This document shows, piece after piece, positions 7,341 through 15,090 of a DNA stretch of 15,876 bases (its first letter is position 1; each line of letters starts with the position of its first letter). Origin of the DNA: Planctomycetaceae bacterium (GTDB lineage: Bacteria > Planctomycetota > Planctomycetia > Planctomycetales > Planctomycetaceae); the NCBI GenBank assembly GCA_020426065.1, contig JAGQQT010000028.1, forward strand, positions 1-15,876, in the 5' to 3' direction. Position numbers and translations under genes: made by a program. The notes under the pieces are model-generated. The model worked only from the letters and a program-made list of their open reading frames with translations, made no database searches and was not told the DNA's origin.

Positions 7341-8150
7341 ATGTCAGACGAAATGGACAGCGTATTTGTTTCCGTGGGGGAATACCGAGACCCTCAGCCC
7401 GTCAAAAAGCGGGGAGCATGGTTGTTGGTCCTGGCTGGTTTGCTGGTATTACTGGCAATAGGCATCGGAATTTTCAGCCCGGTTCTGCGGCAAGCGATGC
7501 ATCTGGCGGAACTGCGGGGCAAAGGCGTGATGATTGGCTCCCATGTGGAATTAGGGGTGTGGTCTGAATTCGTTTCCTGGGTCTATGATTACACAGGGTG
7601 GTCGTTGCCGAATCGAGAAAACGTTATTGAAATCTGGGCCAGAGATGTGGAGTTATCCGAAGACCTGTGGGATTCACTGAAGCAATACCCTGAAGTTCGC
7701 CAGCTGGCGGTCTCCTCGGAAAACTTTAACCGAACCCAGCTGGAAGAGTTATGTGGCGCCTGGCCAGATCTGAAAATGGTGCAGATTGTGAACTGCCCGA
7801 AAATCTCACCGGAGATGATTGAGGAACTAAGGGTTGCTAACCCGGGAATCAAATATGACTATCGGGGGACATCTCTGCTGGGCATCACCGTCGATATTGG
7901 TCGAGGGGCATCTCGGGATTGTCTGGTGGATCATGTCCAGCTTGGATCGGCAGCTTTTCACGGCGGAATTCTGACGGGTGATACTATTCAGATGATTAAT
8001 GATGTACCTGTGGCAGAGTTTGAAGAGTTGGTCATGCTGCTGGCCGAGTATCATCCGGGAGACCAGGTCCGAGTACAGGTGATGCGAGCGGATGGAACCA
8101 ATCAGGAACTGACCTGTACGCTCGATGCATGGCAAAGGGCTGAGCGTTGA
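7341..8150 (+). CDS. Membrane-anchored PDZ-domain protein
   Basis: This 269-residue protein has one membrane segment near the N-terminus (residues 25-48, GAWLLVLAGLLVLLAIGIGIF) and no cleavage site, so it is probably anchored with its bulk in the periplasm. Residues about 95-172 have the rhythm of leucine-rich repeats (VRQLAVSS, LEELCGAWPDLKMVQIVNCPKIS, MIEELRVANPGIKYDY), probably two or three degenerate units. Residues about 178-262 are a PDZ domain: the carboxylate-binding loop is LLGI (179-182), followed by GSAAFHGGILTGDTIQMINDVPV and GDQVRVQVMRADGTNQELTCTL. No protease domain is present, so it is likely a scaffold or peptide-tail binder. It follows the SmpA-domain gene after 55 bases and precedes the cytochrome after 70 bases, with no terminator between, which supports one operon. 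AGGA lies about ten bases before the ATG. Confidence 0.85.
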   Translation: MSDEMDSVFVSVGEYRDPQPVKKRGAWLLVLAGLLVLLAIGIGIFSPVLRQAMHLAELRGKGVMIGSHVELGVWSEFVSWVYDYTGWSLPNRENVIEIWARDVELSEDLWDSLKQYPEVRQLAVSSENFNRTQLEELCGAWPDLKMVQIVNCPKISPEMIEELRVANPGIKYDYRGTSLLGITVDIGRGASRDCLVDHVQLGSAAFHGGILTGDTIQMINDVPVAEFEELVMLLAEYHPGDQVRVQVMRADGTNQELTCTLDAWQRAER

Positions 8151-8220
8151 GTCCTCAGTGGTAATGTGCTGTTCAGAATGAAAACTACTGTGGCGATGAC
8201 AACTACGAGACGAAAGTAGG

Positions 8221-11200
8221 ATGATGGGCTTTTCTGACCAGATGAAATGGACCAGATTTTGTTGTGCTCTGCTGCTCTGTTTGCTTTCAGGCTCTGCTGC
8301 CTGGAGTGTGCCACCAGAAGAGGAAGATCCGGAACTGGGAGATTTTCCACCGGGACTGGTTGCCCGTTATCAGCAGGGAACATCCATCGTCAAACGAATT
8401 GATCCGGATATCAGTTTTGACTGGGGCAAATCGGCTCCGGATGTGCGACTCAATTCCGGACCTTTTGAGGCCAGCTGGCAGAGTCTGCTGATGGTCAGGC
8501 TCAAGGGAGAACATCGCTTTCATGTCTATCTGGCTGGCAAAGTCAGCGTGCTTATCAATGGAAAAGTTGTTCTGGAAGGCACAGCGGATCAACCAGGCTG
8601 GATAACGGGAGAACCGATCGAACTTCCCTTTGGTGACCAGGAACTGGAAGTCCGCTATCAGAAAACAGGCGAGTTAGCGGTCCTCAAACTGTGCTGGTTT
8701 CAGGAGCAGTTTTTTCTCGAACCGATATCCACACACCTCCTGTCCCGTGAAGTGGGTGACCCAGAGCTGTCCGCTCAGGAACGGGGCCAGATTGCCATGC
8801 GGGCAGGACGCTGCCTGGAATGTCACGCCAGCAGCTTGCCACACGAACATTTGCCAGCACCTGCCTTGACACAGGCTGCCGCTGGACTGGACGGGAGCTG
8901 GATCCGCAGCAAACTGCTGCAGCCAGCCGGGGAAGAGTCCCGGATGCCTCATTTCGATCTGACACAGGAGCAGGCTGCTGATATTGCTGCGTTTTTAAGC
9001 AAGCCATCAAAGGAGACCGTGAAGCTGAAGGAGTATGGCAAACCAACCAGCACCGAGGATCGTGAAGAGGGGGAACTGCTGGTGCATCAGCTGGGATGTC
9101 TGGCCTGCCATCAACTGGGTGAACTGGGGCAGAGCGGACCATTTGCGGGGGGGAGACTGGATCAGATTGCCTCCAAACGCAGTACGGCCTGGCTGGCTCG
9201 CTGGCTGGAAAATCCCGCTTCCTTGAACTCGACTCATCGCATGCCTCAAGTCACTCTCAGTAAAAAAGAACACCATCAGGTCGTGGCGTTTCTCAGCTCG
9301 CTAGTGACTGAAGAGGCAGCCGAGTCTGAAGCTAAAGAATCCATTCAGGGAGATCCGGAGAGAGGGAAAACTCTGGTGAACACACTGCGATGTGCAGCTT
9401 GCCATGAACTGGAGGGACTCACCCGCCCCGAGCCCGTTCCCCTGTCAGTCCACTGGAGTGACGGAAAAGGCTGCCTGGCAGAACAGGCTACTACTCAGTC
9501 TACTCATCCTCATTACTGGTCCGGTTTGCGGGATGATCTTGAGGCATGGTGGAAATCCATTCCCCAGGAGACAAAGCGTCCCGCTCAATTTGAATCGGAC
9601 TCCGCTGTGCGGGGACGATTGCTGCTCCACGAAAAAAATTGTCTCTCTTGCCATCCACGGGACCGGGGAACGGGAATCTCGGCAGTTGCCGGCAAGGTCT
9701 CGATTCGTGATGACCGCCTGCAGGGACAAAGCCAGGGGCTAATTCCTCCTCATCTGACTGCTGTAGGCGACCGCCTGCATGATGAGGCGATTACGAAGGG
9801 AATCGAAGGAAAGCTGCCGCGACGTCTTCCCTGGCTGTTCGTGAGGATGCCGCAATACACTCACACTCCGGAACAGTCGCAGCAGTTGAGACATCATCTG
9901 ATCGGCCATGACCGATTACCGGATCCACTGCCGGACTCACGCCTGCATCTGGCGGAATTGAATCTGAAAGAATCCGAGCAGCTTCTGGTTGGCCGGGAAT
10001 TGACAGGAGGCCGGGCGTTTAACTGTATTGCCTGCCACCAGTTTGGATCGTATCAGCCACGTAATACCGCGCTGGGAACACGTGGTTCCGATCTGTTGAA
10101 TGTGGGAGAGCGGATTCGTCTCCCCTACTTTCTTCGCTGGACGGCCTCCCCGCTGCGCATTGTGCCGGGAATGGAAATGCCCAGTTACAACCTGCCCAAG
10201 CCCGGCTTTCCGGTGGAAACCAGCCATGAGCAACTTTCGATCCTGTGGAATTGTCTGAATCGGCCCGACTTTCAACCTCCTTCCAATCCGGCCGTTGTGG
10301 AGCAGTTCCTGGCCTTGAAACCGGGGGATCAGCCACGAGTTATCCGGGATGTGTTTGAACTGCAGGGGATGAAGGACCGGACATACCTGCCGCGTCCTCT
10401 GGCCATCGGATTCGGAAATGGGCACGGATTTCTATTCGATTGCGATACGGCTGCGGTGCGCGAGTGGACCTATGGCGACTTTGCTGCCCAGCAGACCGAA
10501 GGAAAATCCTGGCAATGGATGCTGGCCGGTGCCTCGGTAGTAACGGGTTTTTCCCAGGTCTCAGACTGGGGCCTGCGTAAAGAAGGGCAAGAAGAAGGCG
10601 AACTCCTTGCTCCAGAAAAAATCGACTATCGGCACGCTCGACTCTTCGACTACCAGATACTTTCCGATGGTGTGCAGTTCCGGTATCAGATTCAATTCCA
10701 GATTGATGGAAAACTCAATGAGATTCTGGTTACCGAACAGTGGTATGGTCTGTCCGGGACAGAGTCCACTGGAGTTCAGCGGCAGATCTCCGCTACGCCA
10801 CGGATCCCAGGTTATGAACTGGTTTTGTCTCAGCTCCCCGGTCGGGTTTCCGTGGGAGAGCCTCTTATCGAAAACCAGTCGGGTACTAAAGCGTTGAATT
10901 CTTCAAAGGGAATCCATTTCCCGGCAGACCGATTGCAGGAAGATGTCGCCAGCTGGGACCTTACTTACAGGATTCAATTGTCGAATCGTTCGGTTGGCGA
11001 AATACCCCAGAAACCAGAGTTTGTCGCTGAAACTCAACAACTGGACAGCACACCTGGTTTTACCAGCACTCGACTCCCCCTGGGAGATTCCGTAATGCCG
11101 ACGTCCTTCTGCTGGACTCCGGAAGGAAAGCTGCTGGTCACCTCGTTAAAGGGAAATGTGTTTCAGCTCGATGATGAAAATCAGGATGGCCTGCTGGATA

Positions 11201-12375
11201 GCAGAACGCTGATTGCGGAAGGGCTGGCCGCTCCGTTTGGCTTGATTTGCCATGAGGATGCTCTGCTTGTCGCTCATAAACCCGAAGTCCTGCAGATCAA
11301 AGGCTGGCAGACAAAATCACCCGAGTATTCGATTCTGGCAGATGGCTGGGGGCACACCGATAATTACCACGACTGGGTGACCGGCTTTGGTGTAAACGAG
11401 CAGGGGAAAATCCTGTTCGCAACCGGGAGCGATTACGCCCAGCCCAAACGGGATGAAGAACGCAGGCACTTCCGTGGGAGAGTCCTGCAACTGGAGTCGG
11501 GGGATCAGGTTCGTCCCATTGCCTCCGCACTGAGATATCCGATGGGGATCGCTTCCGATTCCCGGGGGCGAGTCTTTGTCAGCGACCAGCAGGGAGTACA
11601 GAACTGCTTCAACGAAATCAATTATATCCTTCCCGATCATCAATATGGTGTTCCCGGACTCGAACCGGTTGAAGGGATAGATCAGCGGGCCGCCATTCAG
11701 ATTCCGCATCCCTGGACACGCAGTGTGAATGGGATCTTCTTCATCCCCGATCAGGATGCACTGGGAGGTCTGGAGCCATTTCGAGGACATGGCGTCGGGT
11801 GCGAATACAATCACCGTTTTCTGGTCCGGTTTTCACTGCAGGAAGTGAATGGCGGCTTGCAGGGGGCTTGTTATGCCCTGACGATTCCTCACGATGAGTT
11901 AGCCGCAGAGGCTCAGTCTTTTCTGGGGCCAATGTCTGGCACCATTGATGCCCAGGGGAATCTCTATATCGGTAGCATTTCCGACAGTGGCTGGATAGGC
12001 GGCCAGAACACGGGAGAGATTGTCAAAATGGTTGCACAGGAATCCCTGCCAAACGGGATCCGGGAATTGACGGCACTCCCCAATGGATTTCAACTGGAGT
12101 GGATTCATCCTCTGCCGGCGGATCTCAAGGTCAAAGCGGAGGATCTGACTATTTCGGGATATACCCGCATCTGGGAAGGTGATTATGCCACACCGGACAG
12201 TGGGCGTTATCGTCCGGAAATCCGCTCCCTGCAATTGTCAGAGGATCGCAGAAAACTGGTGATCGAGGTGGATGAACTTCGCAAAGAGTATCTGTACGAA
12301 TTCTATCTGAACCCGGACTGGAAGCAGTTTCCGTCCGCAGCATTTTATACGATGAACCAGATTCCCCAGCCCTGA
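8221..12375 (+). CDS. Secreted five-heme cytochrome c with PA14-like N-terminus and C-terminal beta-propeller
   Basis: This is a 1384-residue exported protein. The signal peptide spans about residues 1-29 (core FCCALLLCLLSGSAA). Residues about 43-175 resemble a PA14-type carbohydrate-binding beta-barrel (GLVARYQQG, FHVYLAGKVSVLINGKVVLEG). Five heme motifs follow: CLECH (198-202), CLACH (293-297), CAACH (391-395), CLSCH (474-478) and CIACH (602-606). Modules one, two, four and five have a downstream MP motif that could supply the distal Met (MPHFDL, MPQVTL, MPQYTH, MEMPSY); the third does not. Residues about 950-1260 look like a glucose/sorbosone-dehydrogenase-type propeller (VMPTSFCWTPEGKLLVTSLKGNVFQL, RYPMGIASDSRGRVFVSDQQG). 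The composition suggests oxidation of a bound sugar or related substrate, with electrons passing along the hemes. Substrate and acceptor are unknown. Two in-frame ATGs open the gene (8221, 8224), with AGTAGG directly before them, and ATG 8242 is also possible. It is the last gene of the plus-strand cluster. Confidence 0.9.
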   Translation: MMGFSDQMKWTRFCCALLLCLLSGSAAWSVPPEEEDPELGDFPPGLVARYQQGTSIVKRIDPDISFDWGKSAPDVRLNSGPFEASWQSLLMVRLKGEHRFHVYLAGKVSVLINGKVVLEGTADQPGWITGEPIELPFGDQELEVRYQKTGELAVLKLCWFQEQFFLEPISTHLLSREVGDPELSAQERGQIAMRAGRCLECHASSLPHEHLPAPALTQAAAGLDGSWIRSKLLQPAGEESRMPHFDLTQEQAADIAAFLSKPSKETVKLKEYGKPTSTEDREEGELLVHQLGCLACHQLGELGQSGPFAGGRLDQIASKRSTAWLARWLENPASLNSTHRMPQVTLSKKEHHQVVAFLSSLVTEEAAESEAKESIQGDPERGKTLVNTLRCAACHELEGLTRPEPVPLSVHWSDGKGCLAEQATTQSTHPHYWSGLRDDLEAWWKSIPQETKRPAQFESDSAVRGRLLLHEKNCLSCHPRDRGTGISAVAGKVSIRDDRLQGQSQGLIPPHLTAVGDRLHDEAITKGIEGKLPRRLPWLFVRMPQYTHTPEQSQQLRHHLIGHDRLPDPLPDSRLHLAELNLKESEQLLVGRELTGGRAFNCIACHQFGSYQPRNTALGTRGSDLLNVGERIRLPYFLRWTASPLRIVPGMEMPSYNLPKPGFPVETSHEQLSILWNCLNRPDFQPPSNPAVVEQFLALKPGDQPRVIRDVFELQGMKDRTYLPRPLAIGFGNGHGFLFDCDTAAVREWTYGDFAAQQTEGKSWQWMLAGASVVTGFSQVSDWGLRKEGQEEGELLAPEKIDYRHARLFDYQILSDGVQFRYQIQFQIDGKLNEILVTEQWYGLSGTESTGVQRQISATPRIPGYELVLSQLPGRVSVGEPLIENQSGTKALNSSKGIHFPADRLQEDVASWDLTYRIQLSNRSVGEIPQKPEFVAETQQLDSTPGFTSTRLPLGDSVMPTSFCWTPEGKLLVTSLKGNVFQLDDENQDGLLDSRTLIAEGLAAPFGLICHEDALLVAHKPEVLQIKGWQTKSPEYSILADGWGHTDNYHDWVTGFGVNEQGKILFATGSDYAQPKRDEERRHFRGRVLQLESGDQVRPIASALRYPMGIASDSRGRVFVSDQQGVQNCFNEINYILPDHQYGVPGLEPVEGIDQRAAIQIPHPWTRSVNGIFFIPDQDALGGLEPFRGHGVGCEYNHRFLVRFSLQEVNGGLQGACYALTIPHDELAAEAQSFLGPMSGTIDAQGNLYIGSISDSGWIGGQNTGEIVKMVAQESLPNGIRELTALPNGFQLEWIHPLPADLKVKAEDLTISGYTRIWEGDYATPDSGRYRPEIRSLQLSEDRRKLVIEVDELRKEYLYEFYLNPDWKQFPSAAFYTMNQIPQP

Positions 12376-12419
12376 TTGAGGTTTTGTGAGTTCCGCTGAA
12401 AGCTGAGGAAATACTGGAA

Positions 12420-13133
12420 TCAGCGACCAGCTCGCCAGATATTGGTAATCACGACATGATCTATCGATTTGGCGGCTTTGCGATGAAGCACTGGACTTGT
12501 CAGGATTTCTGCTGATTGTCGTTCCAGGTGCATATGGACGCCGGCATCGTGCAGGAGTTCCGCTGCCGGGCGGACCCATTGATTCTCCTCCGATGCCAGA
12601 ATCAAACCCAGCCGGTTCCGCAGAGAGCGGAAGCCCTGCTGTAAATTCGGGAGAGTCGTCTTTGTCGGATCCAGTGCAATGAAACCCCAGTAGGCATCGC
12701 AGGAATTCAGAAACAGGTGCAATGCCTGTGTTCCCTGCGGGCCAGAGCCCATCAGGAGGATGCGTTCTGAATGTACGTTGTAGTGACGTTGGACCTGGCC
12801 AATCATCGATTTCAGATGCTGCTGGGCAATCTCCGCTGAACAGTCCAGCAGCTTCTCAGCGTTGGCGATATCCAGTCCCAGGTAATTCTGTGGGCTGAGC
12901 TGTTCCATGGTTTCCAGGAAATCGGAAGTACTGGACTGTTCACTGGAGAGATGGACCACCAGTGGATAGGCATATTTCGGCTCATACTGGTCCGGCGTGA
13001 AAACCGTGGCCCGTTGCGGGATGGAAAACAACTGCTCAGCATCTGCCTTCAGATTTTCTTCCACAGAGTGAGAGAAATCGGAAAACAGGGGTGCGCGGAG
13101 CTTGTCGCAGCCGGAGTTGTGAATACGGTTCAT
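12420..13133 (-). CDS. Alpha/beta-hydrolase-like protein with degenerate active site
   Basis: This 237-residue protein has the outline of an esterase/PHB-depolymerase-like alpha/beta hydrolase. A strand ends at YPLVVHLSSE (56-65), where the oxyanion region normally is. Helix IAQQHLKSMIGQVQRHYNV leads into strand RILLMGSGPQGTQAL (124-137), the nucleophile-elbow position. Strand LGLILASEENQWVRPAAELLHDAGV (175-199) is where the acid lies in relatives. SIDHVV (224-229) could hold the histidine. The elbow reads G-S-G-P-Q-G: when it is aligned to GxSxG, Gly replaces the serine and Gln replaces the second Gly. The acid site shows Asn/Gln rather than Asp. It may therefore be non-catalytic, acting by binding or scaffolding. 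No signal peptide is visible. The start overlaps the stop of the amidase gene as ATGA. The fold assignment is by motif spacing and is moderate. Confidence 0.75.
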   Translation of the reverse strand: MNRIHNSGCDKLRAPLFSDFSHSVEENLKADAEQLFSIPQRATVFTPDQYEPKYAYPLVVHLSSEQSSTSDFLETMEQLSPQNYLGLDIANAEKLLDCSAEIAQQHLKSMIGQVQRHYNVHSERILLMGSGPQGTQALHLFLNSCDAYWGFIALDPTKTTLPNLQQGFRSLRNRLGLILASEENQWVRPAAELLHDAGVHMHLERQSAEILTSPVLHRKAAKSIDHVVITNIWRAGR

Positions 13134-13726
13134 CTCTTCAAAAGACTTTCTGCAGTAGGATCAGAGAGGCTTGGTGCGGTTCTGGAAAATTGCTCGACTG
13201 GAAAATGCGTGCCAGGACAACGGGTTGCTTTGATGATTCCATGTGTTGTGACGGCTTCAATCTGCAGATTCTGCTGCTGATCGAATTGTCGCAGCAGCTT
13301 TTTCAGAGAAACAAGTTGAGCTTTTGTCGGAGCGGAGTCATCAAAGTTACCGATCAAACAGATTCCAATGCCGAACTGGTTGAACAGTGTGATTCCTGCA
13401 TGAGCTCCTTCACACTGTTCCTGCCAGCGAAAGGTGGCTTCAATCTTGCCATCCGGCATTCCCTGGCCATTTCCGATCACAAAGTGATAACCAATCCCTC
13501 TCCAGGGATTACCCTCCGCATCCAGCCGGGTTTTATGAAACTGGTCAATACTGGCAACAGACCCGGCCTCGGTGCCGGAGTGATGCAATACGACGTATTT
13601 CCAGCTCCGCATTTCTGTGCCTGGCTGCCAATGAGATGGACTCAAATCGGCAGCCTGAACAACTGGCAGTTCGGTTCCCCGAACGATGCAGATGCCGAGC
13701 AGGCAGATGAGGAAATGATACTTCAT
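13130..13726 (-). CDS. Secreted N-acetylmuramoyl-L-alanine amidase domain protein (amidase_2/PGRP type)
   Basis: This 198-residue protein belongs to the zinc-dependent amidase_2 family, which cleaves the bond between N-acetylmuramic acid and L-alanine in peptidoglycan. Residues 1-26 are a signal peptide (core FLICLLGICIV, likely cleavage after AQA). Residues about 40-182 form one amidase domain. The zinc ligands by family alignment are H48 (in VVLHHSG), H162 (in TTHG) and C170 (in TRCPG). The catalytic Tyr is Y80 (GIGYHFVIG) and the Thr before the cysteine is T168. GAHAG (107-111) and GIGICLIGNF (119-128) are also typical. Everything needed for catalysis appears present, so it should be an active periplasmic enzyme in wall turnover. 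No wall-anchoring domain is attached. It leads a two-gene unit with the hydrolase-like protein. No Shine-Dalgarno sequence is evident before the ATG. Confidence 0.9.
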   Translation of the reverse strand: MKYHFLICLLGICIVRGTELPVVQAADLSPSHWQPGTEMRSWKYVVLHHSGTEAGSVASIDQFHKTRLDAEGNPWRGIGYHFVIGNGQGMPDGKIEATFRWQEQCEGAHAGITLFNQFGIGICLIGNFDDSAPTKAQLVSLKKLLRQFDQQQNLQIEAVTTHGIIKATRCPGTHFPVEQFSRTAPSLSDPTAESLLKR

Positions 13727-13770
13727 ATGAAGTCAACTCAGGTTGAATTGTGTCTGGTTTCAACTGCCTG

Positions 13771-13799
13771 AATTTACTGCTCATCAACCGGTGAGTCAA
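13771..13799 (-). promoter_or_regulatory. Predicted sigma70-type promoter for the amidase operon
   Basis: On the minus strand TTGACT (13799-13794) and TAAATT (13776-13771) are separated by exactly 17 bases. They match the -35 consensus at five of six positions and the -10 consensus at four of six. Transcription would start near 13764, giving a leader of roughly 38 bases before the amidase ATG. Planctomycete housekeeping promoters are only loosely characterised, so this is a prediction. Confidence 0.45.
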
Positions 13800-13847
13800 T
13801 TGCCATTTCATTTCTCCACACTGGGGAAAAATCACAGAGTCTTCACA

Positions 13848-13906
13848 CCGGTTTCCGACGGGAAACTGGGGTATTCAAGCAGACTTTGCGGGCGCCTCAA
13901 AGTCTG
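13848..13906. repeat. Two tandem inverted repeats (hairpins)
   Basis: The first pairs 13848-13856 (CCGGTTTCC) with 13861-13869 (GGAAACTGG) around a GACG loop. As plus-strand RNA this is nine pairs including one G-U; on the minus strand the same position is an A-C mismatch. The second is a perfect 9-base repeat, CAGACTTTG (13880-13888) and CAAAGTCTG (13898-13906), around a GC-rich 9-base loop containing GGCGCC. Neither ends in a T-tract on either strand, so simple intrinsic termination is unlikely. They could be operator sites upstream of the amidase promoter, part of a small RNA, or a dispersed repeat. Confidence 0.45.
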
Positions 13907-14058
13907 ACAGGTTTACCTCACTTCATGAAAATCGCTGTTCGGGTCCGCTTATGACAATTCTTTCCCCTTCTGAATGAAAATGGCAAAACAGGAACCTGGT
14001 ACCGGTTTGGATTGTCTCCTGAGTGAATTTGCATTCTTTCATCCGGTATTCATGAAAT

Positions 14059-15090
14059 TCACTGCAGCCGACTGCGTTCGTACATCAGGACCGCCAGTGC
14101 ATAGGCACAGGCAGCGGTGGTGACGGCAGGACCTGCCAGCTCATTCAGCGAGGTCGTTCTCAGATTCAGATTGGAGTTGGTAATCATTTGAGCGGCGAGG
14201 TACTCATGACTCCCGCTCACGAGAACTTCAGCAGGAGCGGCAGGCATATTGCTGAGGACCTGCCGGAGTCGTCGCAGGAATACAACCTGCTGCTGATTCC
14301 GAAACAGGTGGGCCAGTTCCGTCAGCTCCTCGGTATCAAACTGATCGGGAGTTGTGCAGAGCATTCGACAAAAGCGTTGAGCGGCATGCTCGGAATCTGC
14401 CGGACGTCCATCGGCTGTGGGAGTATCAGGCGGAATGCGATGCGATGGGTTGAGAATCAGTTCCAGATCTATTGTTGTGGCAAACAGTTCAGCAGCTACG
14501 CCAATGGTCTGTCCCTGAAAAGTGATCTCGTTTGCCAGGGAACAGAGCGGCGTTCGCGAACCACCCGTATAGATGAGTTCCCCGGAGATCAGCCGTTCAA
14601 AATCTGTGTAACCGGTCGGCTGAGGCAATCCTTCAATAATGGGAATGATATCGGTGGTCGTCGAACCAAAATCGATCAGCAGGCCATTCCCGGTTTCCGC
14701 AAAATAGCGGCTCGCCCAAGTGGCCTGTGCCAGCCAGTTGGCAGCGGAGGTGAGCATGAAAAACTCGATGGCCACGTCCGCATCGACAAATTCGCCGGAT
14801 GTCTGCCAGAACTGCACCTGGAAATCCTGACCAGCGTTCAGGCATGCCTGGACGATATCTTCCACGCCTTCCTGAGGGCAGGAGTAACAGTCGGCCAGTT
14901 CTCCGGTCATGGTGACGGCCAGAGTGCCAACATCGGAGAATTGCTGCAGACCAGCTTTCAGTGCGGAGGTAAGTTGATCCCGCTGCTTCCAGAGTGGAAA
15001 GGGAATCGTAAAAGCATTTCGATAGCAGTCCGCAAATTTCAGATTCGCACCACCCACATCAATCCCGACAATATTGGTACGACTACTCAT
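14059..15090 (-). CDS. MfnF-like protein (TIGR03123, H4MPT-linked C1 transfer pathway family)
   Basis: This 343-residue protein has the actin/hexokinase/Hsp70 ATPase fold. The phosphate-1 loop is VGIDVGGANLKF (8-19), the second phosphate loop is LLIDFGSTTTDIIP (137-150), and VLVSGSHEYLAA (289-300) is the adenosine-side glycine motif. MTGELADCY (61-69) and GYTDFERLISGELIYTGGSRTPL (160-182) are characteristic of this family. Archaeal MfnF joins the aminomethylfuran unit to gamma-glutamyltyramine in methanofuran synthesis. Bacterial relatives occur with tetrahydromethanopterin/methanofuran-linked formaldehyde oxidation in methylotrophs and planctomycetes. The bacterial member's reaction is inferred by homology. 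No signal peptide is present, so it is cytoplasmic. Its ATG overlaps the stop of the upstream adaptor gene as ATGA, and GGA lies four bases before the ATG. No other methanofuran or tetrahydromethanopterin gene is in the window. Confidence 0.85.
   Translation of the reverse strand: MSSRTNIVGIDVGGANLKFADCYRNAFTIPFPLWKQRDQLTSALKAGLQQFSDVGTLAVTMTGELADCYSCPQEGVEDIVQACLNAGQDFQVQFWQTSGEFVDADVAIEFFMLTSAANWLAQATWASRYFAETGNGLLIDFGSTTTDIIPIIEGLPQPTGYTDFERLISGELIYTGGSRTPLCSLANEITFQGQTIGVAAELFATTIDLELILNPSHRIPPDTPTADGRPADSEHAAQRFCRMLCTTPDQFDTEELTELAHLFRNQQQVVFLRRLRQVLSNMPAAPAEVLVSGSHEYLAAQMITNSNLNLRTTSLNELAGPAVTTAACAYALAVLMYERSRLQ

Larger units (their letters stand above)
13727..14058. other. Intergenic region with promoter and tandem hairpins, no gene seen
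   Basis: This gap lies between the amidase ATG and the stop of the MfnF-like gene. Its left part holds the predicted amidase promoter. The middle holds two adjacent inverted repeats. The right part (about 13910-14058) shows no recognisable gene, RNA family or strong intrinsic terminator for the MfnF-like operon; the AACC/GGTT pairing near 14000-14015 is too short. A 12-base palindrome, CTTCATATGAAG, spans the amidase start codon (13721-13732). Confidence 0.5.

Noticed and set aside
12390..12412. Possible terminator hairpin between the convergent cytochrome and hydrolase-like genes
   Set aside because: The stem TTCC/GGAA with a short inner GCT/AGC pairing is bulged and weak, and no T-tract follows on either strand.
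13091..13771. Plus-strand open frame (226 codons) antisense to the amidase
   Set aside because: The minus strand encodes a complete amidase with all catalytic residues. The plus frame has no recognisable features.
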